The notes: generated by a model not told the origin, from the sequence alone. A stretch of 64,000 nt of DNA from Silene conica (GCA_029255685.2 CM055313.2:27958579-28022578); one strand, 5' to 3'. Positions 47,796 through 59,488 are shown, counted from the first letter of the stretch. Numbers and translations are program-made.

Positions 47796-48964
47796 TGTAA
47801 CACCCCGTAATTTCCAAGTCCTTATTTATTATTAAAATCTTATTTTTATAATAAGTATGTTCCACAATAAATAAAATTCCATTTAAAATCTATCGTTTTT
47901 GACAATGATATTAATATGTCCGTCTTAAAAATATACTTCTTAAACCTGTGAAACGCTACTCTGTCCTTGTTGTTAATTTTAAGATATTTTAAAGCATATT
48001 TAGCTCTTGCTTATAAAATAAACGTTTTAGCTCTCTTTCTTAGCTTTCCAACGCCACCAAAAACACCTCATTCCGAGTTCTGTGGAGGAAATTATGTCGA
48101 AAATACGAAAGGTTGTCGCAGAATATCCGCCGACGAGATGCTCGCTCGTGCCTACCTCTTTCGCTTGGCCTAAAACCTTCGACACATAGGCTTAGCACTT
48201 CTTACACTTGGTATAAGAACTTAGATACTTGCCCTAATCACTTCTTCCACCTGTTTATTTTAAGTTTAGAGTCTACCTCTAAAATTTCGTAATTTTCTTG
48301 CATGTCGTTTGTTCAGGATAATTTATTTACGAACATTGCGCTGAAATACTCGCAGAACGGACAGTAGCTCAAAGATTATTTCGAAAACCATTTTTATACT
48401 TTGAAACTATTCGTCCTTTTAAATAATTAAACTTTGAAGAGTTTAGATGATGTTAGGAGTTTACCTTGTCCCAAAATGTTTTGTTAAACCGGTGTTTTGA
48501 AGTAATACTTTTAATGCGACGATTTTCGACATACTTTAATGATCAGATTATAAACCTCTGTTAAGTTCATATTTTGGAAATGGTTATGTGATGAATATTG
48601 TAGCTAAACGTCTTATTAATCCGACCCAACTGGCCTTGTATCATTTCGATTTTATTTGAATTAATTATAAATTTTATGGCAGAGGACAACTTTAATGTGA
48701 AATACATTTAGAACTTATGTTTTATTAATCAGTTCCGTTTATTCTTCTCCCAGATAAAATGGACTTAATTGTTGTATTATTTATCGTTTGTTAGCTCATG
48801 CATGTTTAATGAGTAGGTTAATGTTTATGTTATCCTAAGATTGTGTAGGTGACAGTTATGTCATCCAAAAACTGTGTTGGCGACGGTTATGTTGCCTTGC
48901 ATGTGAATAGATAGTGGTGGTATGATTTGTGTATCACTGTAATGAACTAAGGCCACCCATGCAA
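47796..48964 (+). repeat. Partial LTR of Gypsy B'' (plus strand)
   Basis: Starts TGTAACACCCCGTAATTTCC and runs 1.17 kb through U3 sequence matching B' in reverse (AGCTTTCCAACGCCACCAAA; GCGACGATTTTCGACATAC; GACGGTTATGTTGCC). It is interrupted by Copia #3 after CCATGCAA. Inserted in B' internal DNA, flank CAAAA (47791-47795). Whether it is a solo LTR or a 5' LTR cannot be seen. Confidence 0.85.
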
Positions 48965-50043
48965 TGTTGGAGCTTGTGTCCTCCACATGTAGTGTGATAA
49001 CGTAATTGCACATACCCTTGTACGGACAAGTGGGAGATTGTTGGGGCTGTTGTCCTTGACAGTTAGTACAATGACTTATTAAATCTCTTAAAGGATCACA
49101 AGGGCATACTTCAGTTTTATTATCAGTTGATCCACGTTTATCAATAACGGTTGGCTTGCTAGATAAGTTTGACGTTATTGTCATACGGATGGCGGTGATC
49201 AACTGGTTCCTATACGTCACACCTATAGGACACGTTTGAGAGATGTGAAGGTATGAAAATACAGTCACATTTATGCTGAATACGACTAAACAATTAGTCA
49301 GAGGTATTGACTATTAAATTAGTCAATGAGATGTTGAGATAATTATTTAATACGGATTAAATAATGTTAGCTAATACGGATTACATGATTAATTCGTAAA
49401 TTAAATATAAACAGTTATATTTAATTAAATATTGAATTCGTGTATTAATATAAGCAGTTATATTAATTAAGTTAATTATACAATATCGTAATTTTTATCA
49501 GACCATCATTAATGTATCGACTACATTAATATCTGATAACGTGTATACGATTTATAATTAAATCCCGCGAATTATATTTTAGCATTAGGGTCGAACCACG
49601 CAAGAGAATAAGGTAAGAGTGGAAAGCTCACTCTCACCTTTGACCTATTTCGGCCGAGTAGGTCTTACAAAAGGAGAAGAACTCTCCTTTTGTTTGACGA
49701 CTCTCTTTGACTGGTGATTTGATAATTCAGAAAATTAGGGTTTTGAGAACTGTCTTTTCCCAAAACCTAGATCTCACATCAAAAACCTCACAATAACTCT
49801 CCCCGGCCATAATGCAAGGCAATTGGAGAGCTTTTCTAGCACATGCGGCATCATCTCAGACGGGTCTTGGGTGCAAGTTATAGGAGGAAATTTCCTTTAA
49901 TTCATGTTGTTAGGCCATTCACGCAAAGGACCTAAGGTTGTACTCTCTTATTCATGTTTTTCCATCTTATGACAATTATTCACATATGTAATTTTCGTTA
50001 TAATCCTGTAATTTTAAGGGTGAATACATGTTTATTCCCCACA
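48965..50043 (+). repeat. 5' LTR of Copia #3
   Basis: 1079 bp, TGTTGGAGCTTG ... CCCCACA. It has the same 5' extension as Copia #2: fossil PPT GGACAAGTGGGAGAT at 49024-49038, then TGTTGGGGCTG at 49039, 74 bp inside. Confidence 0.93.
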
Positions 50044-50045
50044 AG

Positions 50046-50058
50046 TGGTATCAGAGCC
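50046..50058 (+). other. Primer binding site, Copia #3
   Basis: TGGTATCAGAGCC two bases after the LTR, matching tRNA-iMet. Confidence 0.92.
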
Positions 50059-52055
50059 AAGGCCACGAAATTTTACAATTGTGTTTTTCATATGATGTTT
50101 TAAAAATCGGATTTTGAAACCCGTTGATGTCTCGGCCGTGTGCCTTTTTGTGTGAAATCGATCATGTTTTTCGATTTTAATTTGCATGTTGATTAATCGA
50201 TATTTTTAACAGTATGTAAATCATTTGTAGTTGTTTATTGTTGATTTACTCGATTGAAATCAAGATAAACACACGTTTTTGTTTTAAACAGTAGCAGCGT
50301 TTTTGGGATTCTACGAACGAGCGTATTTCTACTCGTTCGTGGTCTTCCCCTGCTACCCGTCACTCGATCGAGCCCTTTCTGGCTCGATCAAGCAGTTTAT
50401 TAAAGCAACCCGTTGCTCGATCGACCAATTATTGGCTCGATCGAGTACTTTGGATTCTACGAACGAGCGTATTTCTACTCATTCGTAGTCTGCCTCGATG
50501 AGCCAGTCAGTCGATCGAGACCTGCTGTACTCGATCGAGTGGCACTGTTCCTCGATCGATCATGTTTTAATTCGATCGATCAGTTGTCAGGGTATTTTCT
50601 TTTTTCTGAAAATTTTAGGTTTTCTGAAATTTTTTGGGTTCGATCGAGTACCTGTTTTGCTCGATCGAACAAATCGTCTGTCGAGGTTACTCGATCGAGT
50701 ACTCTAGTGACTCGATCGAGCAAACCCTGTTTGGCAGAATTTCGAAAAGTGAAAGTTTTTTCTTTCTCTTGGCCCATGGTAATATACTATATACGGAAAT
50801 AGTATATTGACTTTTGTGAAACGGTTCACACTCGTTAGATACATATTATTTTAAAACGGTTTAAAATAATGGATTATAATTTTATTAAGATTTATGTGAC
50901 TAAAACGGTATAATCACATAATTTTAATCTCGTAGGGTGGTTTGGTAAAATTTATTAAACATAATAACTGTATTATGTCATGAATGAATTTGTTTTAGTT
51001 GATGCGTTTTATCTATCGTCTTGTTGAATGCTTATGAATGCTTTTATAACGTATTTAATTTTGCAAACGGTTGTAACTTAGTGTGGCCTTAGAAGATTGT
51101 GTTACCGTAATGATGGAACACGGTCTTGTTTGTAATTTTGAGATCTCGCATCTCCGTTTTGGTTTTTCCCTTGTAATTACTTTTGTATTTAAATTAGAAT
51201 GTAAATAGGTTTATATTTGTAATTTTAAATTAGTAATTTTGTGAAGACCAAAGACGGAGACCGGATGCTCACTCCCGCTGCAAAGACCAAGATGGAACAG
51301 CAAGACAAGCTTCTAGGGTCCCACGGTGGATTCCAAGTTGTTTTTATGTTTATTTTGGTAGGATAGGCCACACTAGGACTTTTATTTACGTTTATTGCTT
51401 TCTTTTACGCTTTCATCGATAATAGTTTGCCTCATATTCCGCCTAAAACCAAACCACCTATAACATGCCTGAAAACTGACTCATGTAGAGGTTACGCGAT
51501 AGTTTTCGATGACATACAGATGTCACTTGTCACATGTTAAGCCATCACTTAAATACATTCATTCACGATAATGCTAGTTTTTAGTTCACTTAAAATGGAT
51601 AAATATAAGTTGATGGGGTCTTCCTCGTATAACCAAAAATTGAGAAAAGTCTTTATTAATCAAACTCCCATGAATCCCTTCTTCGTCGGTAGGCATAATA
51701 TGACCCCTTCTACGTCGGGTAAGTGGAAAAAGATGATTTATTTTATCTCAACGTTGTGGTCACTAGATACTATCTAGAGATTATAATGGACTTAAAGATG
51801 AGATTTACGGAAATCTATCGACCAGGAGTTCTAACGGTAGAACTAGCCCAATAGTTGGCTTATCAATTTACGGAAATTGAGTCTTGGGATTGTTTATATA
51901 ATTCTTGAAGGAGATCAATTATATAAATGCATAAGTCTACGAGTTTATATTCAGTTTAAAATAGACTTAAATCACAACGACGAGTTGCTTATATCGTTTT
52001 GTTTTATCTTCTTTTCAGTGTAGAACACGATCAAATTTAAACTGCTAATTAACAA
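50059..52055 (+). other. Leader of Copia #3
   Basis: 2.0 kb, homologous to the Copia #2 leader but longer, mainly through an expanded palindrome region (50361-50720). It keeps the paired words CTTCTTCGTCGGTAGG and CTTCTACGTCGGGTAAG (about 51679-51724). No convincing ORF. Confidence 0.82.
50361..50720 (+). repeat. Expanded TCGATCGA palindrome array, Copia #3 leader
   Basis: Eleven exact TCGATCGA cores, mostly as CTCGATCGAG, plus one CTCGATCAAG, in 360 bp. Also a repeated GATTCTACGAACGAGCGTAT phrase (50308 and 50453). Confidence 0.88.
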
Positions 52056-54456
52056 ATGGCTGGTGAAGATCCAATGCCAAGTGCCAAGCTAGCACGAGAA
52101 TCCTGGCTTAAAGCCTTCATGGACTCCATGAATCAGTCTACTAGACTGAGGAATGATGGGTCAAACTTCTCTGACTGGGAGGCGGCATTACGGAATGCTG
52201 CCATTGCTGACGGAAAGCTCAAATACTTGACTGAGCCTATTCCAGCACACCTAGGAACTAGAGCTAGAGCTAACGAAGTACGCGCTCATAGTGACTTCGT
52301 CATGGAAGCGGGTGCGATAAAGAACGTACTTATCTATGCAATGGAATCCAATTTGCAAAGACGCTTCATTTCCCATGGTGCAAACAAGATTTTCACCACA
52401 CTCACAAACGATTTCTCGAAAGCTCCAAGAATCGTTTCATATGAGCATACCTGTCGCTTCTTTGAAGCGAAACTCCAGAAGGGCCAAGCTGTTAGCCCAC
52501 ATATTCTCAACATGATTGAGAATATCGATAAACTGGAGGCCTTAAACTGCAAGATCAGTGAGAACATAATCGTTGATCGAATGCTTCATTCGCTTCATAA
52601 TGGGTTCGCCCTCTTTAGGGCCAACTATTACATGAACGACATAAAGAAGACTCCTCATGAGCTCCACTCCTTTCTCGTACAGACCTAGCGGTAGGTAAGC
52701 CTAAGTTCAAGAAGTCGGGATTTGCTAAGAGTGGGCCCGGTGAGTCGAGCAACTCACAGGGTAAGATAAAGAGCAAGGATACAAGCATGGAATGCCACCA
52801 TTGCCACAAGACATGGCACTGAAGGCGCACGTGCCCCGTGTATCGCGAGCACATTAAGGCAGGCCGCGTTACTCCTGTTGGTATGTCTTCTTCTTTTATA
52901 CACATGATTGAGATTAACCATGCAAGTTACGGAACTTGGGTAGTAGATACTGGTTGTGGTTCTCATCTGTGTAATCATGTGCAGGGCCTCCGAAACCAAG
53001 AGCCCCTCATAAAGGGTGAGGTTGACCTGCGTGTCGGGAATGGAGTACGAGTTGCTGCAGTCTCGAGGGGAACATACGTGATCCAGCTTCCTAGTGGATT
53101 CGAGTTATCTTTGTATAACTGTTATTATGTTCCTAGTTTATCCAAAAACATTATTTCTGTTTCTGCACTTGACAAACTCGGTTTTTCTTTTGTAATAGAG
53201 AATAATAGCTGTATTTTCTCATTACACGATATGATATATGGCAAGGCAGTTTCCATGAATGAAATTTATGTTTTAGATCAAACCACCGAAATATTACACG
53301 TGAATAACACGAAGTTAAAGGTTGGTGACAAAGATCAAACTTACCTATGGCACTGCCGTATGGGACATATAAATGAGAAACGCGTAAAACAGCTCATACA
53401 GAATGGAGCTATCTCGGCCTTTGATTTCGAATCATATGGCACGTGTGAATCATGTCCCATCGGTAAGATGACTCGTATTTCCTTCGAAGGTGTTGCCCTA
53501 TGTCGATCAACGCACGAGATGTATGTGGCCCTATGTCGATCAACGCACGAGAAGGCTATGTCGATCAACGCACGAGAAGGCTATAGGTATTTCATCACTT
53601 TCACGGATGATTTGAGTAGATATGGCTATGTGTACTTAATGAAACATAAAAGTGAATCCTTTGACAAGTTCAAAGAATACTAGAATCGGGTACAGAACCA
53701 ACTGGGAAGAAAGATTAAATCACTACGATCGATCTGATCGTGGTGGCGAGTATCTTTATCATGAGTTTGATCAACACCTTAAAGATTGTGGCATCGTTCT
53801 ACAGTTGACTCCACCTGGAACACCACAATTAAATGGTGTGTCCGAACGGAGAAATCCATGATGAGTCACACCGTTGTGCCTGATTCATTGTGGGGCTATG
53901 CTCTTTTGTCAGCCGCTCTAATACTTAACCGAAGTCCGTCTAAAGCTGTTGACAAGACTCCATACGAGTTATGGAAGGGAACGGTCCCTAACTTGTCCTT
54001 TATTCGGGTTTGGGGCTGTGAAGCTTATGTCAAATGGAGAAACGAGGATAAGCTCGGCCCGCGATCGGCAAGACATACTTTATAGGTTATCCAAAAGGAA
54101 CTTTTGGTCATTACTTCTACTCGCCAACCGAAAAACGTGTTTTTGTTGCGGCTAGTGCGGCGTTCTTAGAGAAAGAATTTCTCGAGAACAAGTCGAGTAA
54201 TAGAACCTTCGATCTATTGGAGATTCATGAACCAACTACCGAGACCATTGGAGGAAACAGTTCCTTCAACCTCGGCTGCGGTAGATATTCCTGAGGAACC
54301 TAGGAGGTCGGGAAGAGTCTCTATTCCTCTAGACAGATACATTGGTATGGTCGAGGAACATGACATAGATGACATCTTACTCCTAGAGGGTAATGAACCC
54401 ACAACCTATAAAGGTGCCATGACTAGTTCCGACTCAAAGCTATGGCTAGAAGCCAT
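52056..54456 (+). pseudogene. Copia #3 gag-pol, broken
   Basis: Gag starts normally (52056) but runs into a stop at 52686 after a deletion. Relative to Copia #4, 97 bp (62843-62939) are missing between two GACC words, shifting the frame. The zinc-knuckle region has TGG to TGA. Protease DTGCGS, GAG-pre-integrase and integrase follow in another frame (52838-53683), with a local triplication at about 53500-53577 replacing the HTDVCGPM start, then a CAG to TAG stop. Further frameshifted integrase pieces are at 53652-53861 and 53786-54085, and the linker at 54227-54456. RT and RNase H are missing, cut by the Athila-like insertion. Confidence 0.92.
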
Positions 54457-55695
54457 TGATACGTGCCTATACTATGCATTTTATTTATACTTTCGGCACG
54501 TATTTCTATGCATTTTCGTAACTTTTAGTTACTATTTCTCCCGAAACGGTTTACTTTGGTATTTCTATGTTTTAAATGTAGGTGAGCAAAACCGAACTTT
54601 AACCGTCCTCCGGAAGCTGTTTTGAGTGAATAGACGGAGCAAAGACCCGAACTCTTAAGCCAAGAGGTGTGTGAAAACAAATTTAAAGCTGGAATACACA
54701 GGAATCGGTCGACCGACCTACCTAACAGGTTGACCGACCAGCGCACAGTTCCAGAAATCCCTGATTAAAGCACCCGAGGTCGACCGACCTAACTAGGAGG
54801 TCGACCGACCTAGCGACGGGTTCCGCTGATGTTATTTCGGCTTTTATTCTTTTAATCTTGTAATTAGGAGACTATTTAAGAACGCCTAAGCTTTGTAATT
54901 AGGTTAAGCAGTCACCATTAGTCAAAAACTCCTTAGTTTAGAGAGAAGAGTTCCAAGTTTTCAGATTCCTTCTTAGTTTCCAATCGGTTTTGTAAGTTTT
55001 ATGCAATTTAATCTTTCCTTGCTAATTCAATTTCATTGTTCTTCTTATTATTGTTATTCAATTCATGCTTTGCCCTTTTGAATTTTCATCTCTAATTATG
55101 TTTTCCTTCTTGTTGTTCTTCAATTTTGTTAGTTTTAGTTTTATGGTTATGAATATGCATAGCTAATTCTTGTGATTAGGAATTAGGGGAACCATGGCCA
55201 AGATTAAATTTTAATGGTTTTATGATTAATTTACCAATCCCCATTGTTGTTGGTGAACTAATTCTTTAAGATTGAAAGATTGTTAGGATTAGTTTAACAA
55301 CTTTGGGATTGCCCTATGAACGAAAGTTTAGTGCTTTTCTAGGAACCCTAAGACCGTAAGGATTGGGTAGAATATTGACCTAAAGGTTTATTCTTTGTTC
55401 CTTGGGATTGTGTTATTTGGTTATTTTACCCTTTATTGACTTGTCCTAGCCATGGGGAACCGAAGTTCCTAATCTCCCTTTTACCTTGTTTTTGTATTCT
55501 TGTTTATTTTGCTCTCTTAGTTGTTAGTCCCAATCATCAATCAAAACCCCCCTTTTTCGTTACTTTCAATAGACTTTAAATTCACAAACATTATTAAACT
55601 TGTCTCTCTGTGGTTCGGCCCTTGACTTATCCTATCTAGTTTAAGCTGAGGTTTTTATAAATCTTATCCTTGGCACCCCTCAACGACGGGTGTCA
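54457..55695 (+). repeat. 5' LTR of the Athila-like element
   Basis: 1239 bp, TGATACGTGCC ... GGGTGTCA. It contains four GGTCGACCGACC-type words (54707-54811). No ORF of note. Confidence 0.85.
54707..54811 (+). repeat. GGTCGACCGACC word array in Athila LTR
   Basis: Three exact GGTCGACCGACC (the first as CGGTCGACCGACC) and one GGTTGACCGACC in 105 bp, spaced about 15-50 bp. Confidence 0.88.
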
Positions 55696-55700
55696 AATAT

Positions 55701-55718
55701 TGGCGCCGTTGCCGGAGA
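55701..55718 (+). other. Primer binding site (tRNA-Asp type), Athila-like element
   Basis: TGGCGCCGTTGCCGGAGA, five bases after the LTR. It complements the 3' end of plant tRNA-Asp with one mismatch to the usual GGGGA ending. Confidence 0.85.
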
Positions 55719-55875
55719 GACGGTATAATTTTGTTTGTAGATTTCTAGTTTATTTTTCTTGTCTTAAGGAACTTAGGTTCCTTAAGACCGTTACTTACCT
55801 TTTCTTCTAGTGTTGTTTTTGCATATTAGAAGACAGGTTTTTGAGAGGAAGGCTTGAGTACTCTCATTCTTAGAC

Positions 55876-58549
55876 ATGGCTACTATTTATGACCACATAC
55901 AACCAAAGGTGCAAGATTTACCAAAGGGGTTCACTTTGCCTACTCCTACCACTAGTTCATTTGAGCTCCACCCGAACTACATCATTCTGGTGGAGCGGAA
56001 TCAATTTTCTGGTCTACCCGACGAGGATCCGTTGAGGCATGTTGAGATATTCACGGATTACTGCCGTTCCATACATATACCTGCCGGGGTGACTCAGGAT
56101 GAGGTGAAAGCAATGATGTTCCTTTATTCATTAAAGGATGCCGCGAGAGATTGATATCGTTACCTTGATAGGGTAGCTGAGAAGGTTATAGATTGGGCTT
56201 CCTTGGCATTGGCTTTCTATAAAAAATACTTCCCTCTTGCGAAGGCCAATGACTTGAGAAGCCAAATCACTAACTTTCAACAAGGTCCGGATGAAGAGTT
56301 TTGTGAGGCATGGGGTCTGTTCAAGAAATTGGTCCGTTATATTCCTCACTATGGTTTTCCTCAATGGTACTTGTGCAACCAATTTTATAACGCTCTCTAT
56401 GATGATTATAAGGTGATTCTTGATGCGGCCGCCAATGGAAGATTTCAAAATAATACCAACCATATGAAGGGTTGGAACACTATTGAAGACATGGCGGTGC
56501 ATAGGGCCGAATTTGGGAGTTCACGTGGGAATTCGCGAAGGTTGAATGTAGAGATGGATAGAGTATTAGCTCTTGAGACAACCGTTGAAGCCCGTTTTGA
56601 AAAACTTGAGGCAACCCAGCTAAAGCAAGAAAGTGCGAACCTAGTTACTACGGTTGATAACACGGGTAAGACGACGGAGTTAAGAGAGCTTGTTCATGCT
56701 CTAATGAAAGAAATGATGGAAATGGAAAAGGCTCAAGTGGCTTCTTTGAAGACTTTTGAGGACCAATTAGCAATCTTAGCTGCTAATCAGATTGCTAGCT
56801 CTCCGGACGGTTGTGAGAGTTCCATAGAGACATTAAATGCTATTAATCTTAGAAGTGGTCGTGCATATGATGGACCAACTTCCAAGGAGGATTCCGCTGA
56901 AGTCTGGGACGAAAAAACTGATCCCGTATACAGGTCGGGAGGTTGACCGACCGCTACATCAGGTCGACCGACCGAGGTACCTGACGTAAGATTAGTTTCT
57001 AGAAATCAGAAAAATTCTAATAACAGCGCGTCTGGTCGATCGACCAGTACACCAGGTCGACCGACCAGAGTCACTGGACATAGTGAAATTTCAAATCCTG
57101 AATTGTTGGACCCCTCCCTCATTCAAGACCTCACTGAGATTTTACAGCTGAAGAAGCCGAAGGTAGCTGATCCTACGACTAGTGTTACCGTTCCGTATCC
57201 CGAACGCTTGAAGAATTCAAAAGAGGATCGGAAATTTGGTAAGTTCTTGGAGATGGTGAAGAATCTTGAGGTAACCATCCCTTTCACTGACTTAATTACC
57301 CAGGTACCTTCTTATGCTAAATTTATGAAAGATATTTTAAGTCGTAAGAGGAAATTTCAGGACGAAGGTGCTATTATTGCCTTTGTGGAAGAATGTTATT
57401 TTCTTTCACAAAGTAATATAGCACCTAAGTTGAAAGACCCAGGTAGTTTTTCTATCGCTTGTACTATAGGTAATCATGTTATAGGGAAAGCCCTTTGTGA
57501 TCTAGGGGCTAGTGTCAGTGTTATGCCTTATTCTGTTTGTGAAAGACTTAACATAGGTAGACTTAAGGTCACCAATATTACCTTACAGATGGTTGATAGA
57601 TCAACCCAAAGACCATTAGGGGTCTTGGAGGATGTCCCAGTTAGAGTGGGAAAGTTCTTTATTCCTGTTGATTTTGTTGTTTTAGACATTGCTGGGGATA
57701 GTCAGATACCTATTATTTTAGGTAGACCCTTTTTACACACAGCTGGTGCTGTGATAGATGTCAAACACGGGATCATTACTTTAGAGGTTGGAGATGACAC
57801 TATCGAGTTTAGTCTTGCCCATAAGGCAACTACTCTTACTGATGATACTTGTTTCTCCATCGATATTATTGACAGGAATGTTATCCGTAACTGGAGGGAA
57901 TCCTTGACCAAGGATCCCTTAGATGATTTAACAGTTTTGGATATGTGTGCAGGTAATCTAGCTGAGAATGCTGAAGAGCTGGGTGTTGTGGAAGCAGAGA
58001 TATAGGAATATGAGCTGACTGAGGAAGAGGATGAGAGGCTCATAAACTTGGCTAATGCTAATCTGGTAAACATGTGCTATTCTATTAGTACTGATTCTGT
58101 TCAGGCCGTAGAGGTAAAGGTACCAGAGCGTAAGCCACTTCCTCCTAATCTTAAGTATGTTTTCCTAGATGATACTGAGCAGTATCCTGCAATTGTTAGT
58201 TCTAAACTTGATCCTAACCAACTTTCTGCCTTAATGATTGTTCTAAAAAAGAATAGGAAAGCTTTAGGTTATTCTTTGGATGACATTAAGGGCATCAGTC
58301 CTGATGTTTGCATGCATAAGATAGAGTTAGAGGAAGGGCATAAGCCCTATAGACAGGGTCAACGTAAGTTGAATCCTAAGATGCAGGAGGTAGTTATGGC
58401 TGAGGTTATGAAACTTCTTGATGCAGGTATTATTTATTCGGTAGGCAACTCCAAGTGGGTTAGCCCAGTTCATGTGGTTCCTAAGAAAGGGGGAACTACT
58501 GTGGTTAAAAATGAGAAAAATGAATTAATACCTACTAGAGTAGTGACAG
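55876..58549 (+). pseudogene. Athila-like gag-pro-RT, three nonsense mutations, truncated
   Basis: One frame runs from ATG 55876 to the insertion point, broken only by in-frame TGA (56152-56154, where Gag should read RDWYRYLD), TGA (56944-56946, inside a GGTTGACCGACC word) and TAG (58003-58005). Gag: GFTLPTPTTSSFELHPNYI, DPLRHVEIFTDYCRS, FYKKYFPLAKANDLRSQI. Protease: CDLGASVSVMPYSV and IPIILGRPFL. RT begins (GHKPYRQGQRKLNPKMQEVV, KWVSPVHVVPKKGG) and is lost beyond 58549. Absence of frameshifts and stops of C-to-T/G-to-A type suggest decay mainly by deamination of methylated DNA. Confidence 0.9.
56932..57067 (+). repeat. GGTCGACCGACC word array in Athila Gag-protease linker
   Basis: Four words: GGTTGACCGACC, GGTCGACCGACC, GGTCGATCGACC, GGTCGACCGACC. 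Read in frame they give GRPT or GRST peptides, so the same word type lies in both LTR and coding linker of this element. Confidence 0.88.
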
Positions 58550-59488
58550 TGTAATACCTCGAAAATCTAGAATCGATGATTAAGTTTATTTTTGTGTCGA
58601 TAGTTGTTTTATGATTTGAGCATCCATCTTTAAGCGTTTAAGCAAAGCACGTGGTTATGTTTTTATGGGGGTTCGATTCCTATACCTTTAGCACACGATT
58701 ATGTGGTTAAGAGGGATCGATCCCTGGACCTATAGGTTATCGACTTGGGCCTCGTAATCCGTGCACCACCCAAGCCCACGGCTGACCTAAAATAACACAA
58801 ACTCAAAACCTTTTTAAAATCAGCCTTCTGCCATCACTTGGTACTCCTTCCCTAAACCTAATCTTTATTCTAATCTCCATTCAAACACCACATAACCACA
58901 GCCGTCACATCAAAGGTGAGAAGGAGACTGAAGACGGTGGTCATAGGTGGGTGCACGGTGGTTCGAATTGGCTGAGAAACTGGTATGTCTTACACGGTGC
59001 TGATCTCAGTTTTGTTTTATAGTTTTCGTCACCTAAGTAATCGTTTTTTAAGTCACTAATCCTTGCTCGTTTTGTATGATTTTTATAGTATGTCACGTAA
59101 TGTTTATACATAGTTTAGTCGATGGTGGTCGTTGGTTGTAAAGGCGGTGGCAAAGGGTGGTTGTTTACGAGTCTGTGTTAGGTTCTGGGTTCGTGTTTCC
59201 TTTGTTGTCACGTTTGGGTGTGTTTAACGTTTGTGTTGAGTCTGGTTTCGTACCTAATTGGTACAGGTCACGGGTCAGGGAGTCGGATAGAAGTCAGGGG
59301 TTTGTCATGGTGGTAGGCATGGTGGGTTCAAACGGTCGAGGTGGTGTTGACAGGGGGATTCGTTTCCTCTGCTCAGTTCTGGGTTTGTTATTGGCGTGTA
59401 CAAGGGTGGCTTGGAGGGTGGTACCAACGTTGACTCGTGGGAGGTCGACGAGGTGGTACCACCGTGGTTAGATGTCTGGTGTCCAGGG
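58550..59488 (+). repeat. Partial LTR D (A/C-type Gypsy, plus strand)
   Basis: 939 bp starting TGTAATACCTCG like Gypsy A. It shares with Gypsy C the block GATCGATCCCTGGACCT and GGGCCTCGTAA, and has the G/T-rich tract typical of these LTRs. It interrupts Athila RT (flank GACAG, 58545-58549) and is cut by Copia #4. Confidence 0.82.
58670..58680 (+). other. Box B-like motif in LTR D
   Basis: GGTTCGATTCC is an exact match to the tRNA/SINE box B consensus. A second T-arm-like word (GGGATCGATCCC) lies about 40 bp downstream. No convincing tRNA fold. Confidence 0.35.

Larger units (their letters stand above)
48965..54456 (+). mobile_element. Copia #3: 5' two-thirds of a Ty1/Copia element
   Basis: Same family as Copia #2, plus strand: LTR, PBS, leader, broken gag-pol up to the integrase/RT linker, where an Athila-like element inserted. 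Expected target duplication TGCAA (48960-48964). The remainder should lie right of the window. Confidence 0.92.
54457..58549 (+). mobile_element. Athila-like Ty3/Gypsy element, 5' half
   Basis: LTR 54457-55695, tRNA-Asp-type PBS, and decayed gag-pro-RT to 58549, where LTR D inserted. The PBS type and Gag sequence (DPLRHVEIFTDYCRS) are those of the Athila/Tat side of plant Gypsy. It sits in the Copia #3 linker; expected target duplication GCCAT (54452-54456). Confidence 0.88.

Noticed and set aside
48861-49268. 135-codon minus-strand ORF (and its twin at 59305-59718)
   Set aside because: Antisense to the Copia #3 and #4 LTR starts; shared only because the LTRs are homologous.
58660-58760. Functional tRNA gene
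   Set aside because: An exact box B is present but no acceptor stem, anticodon arm or proper box A; at most a relic.
59157-59471. 104-codon ORF
   Set aside because: Lies in the G/T-rich tract of LTR D, with no domain or conservation signal.
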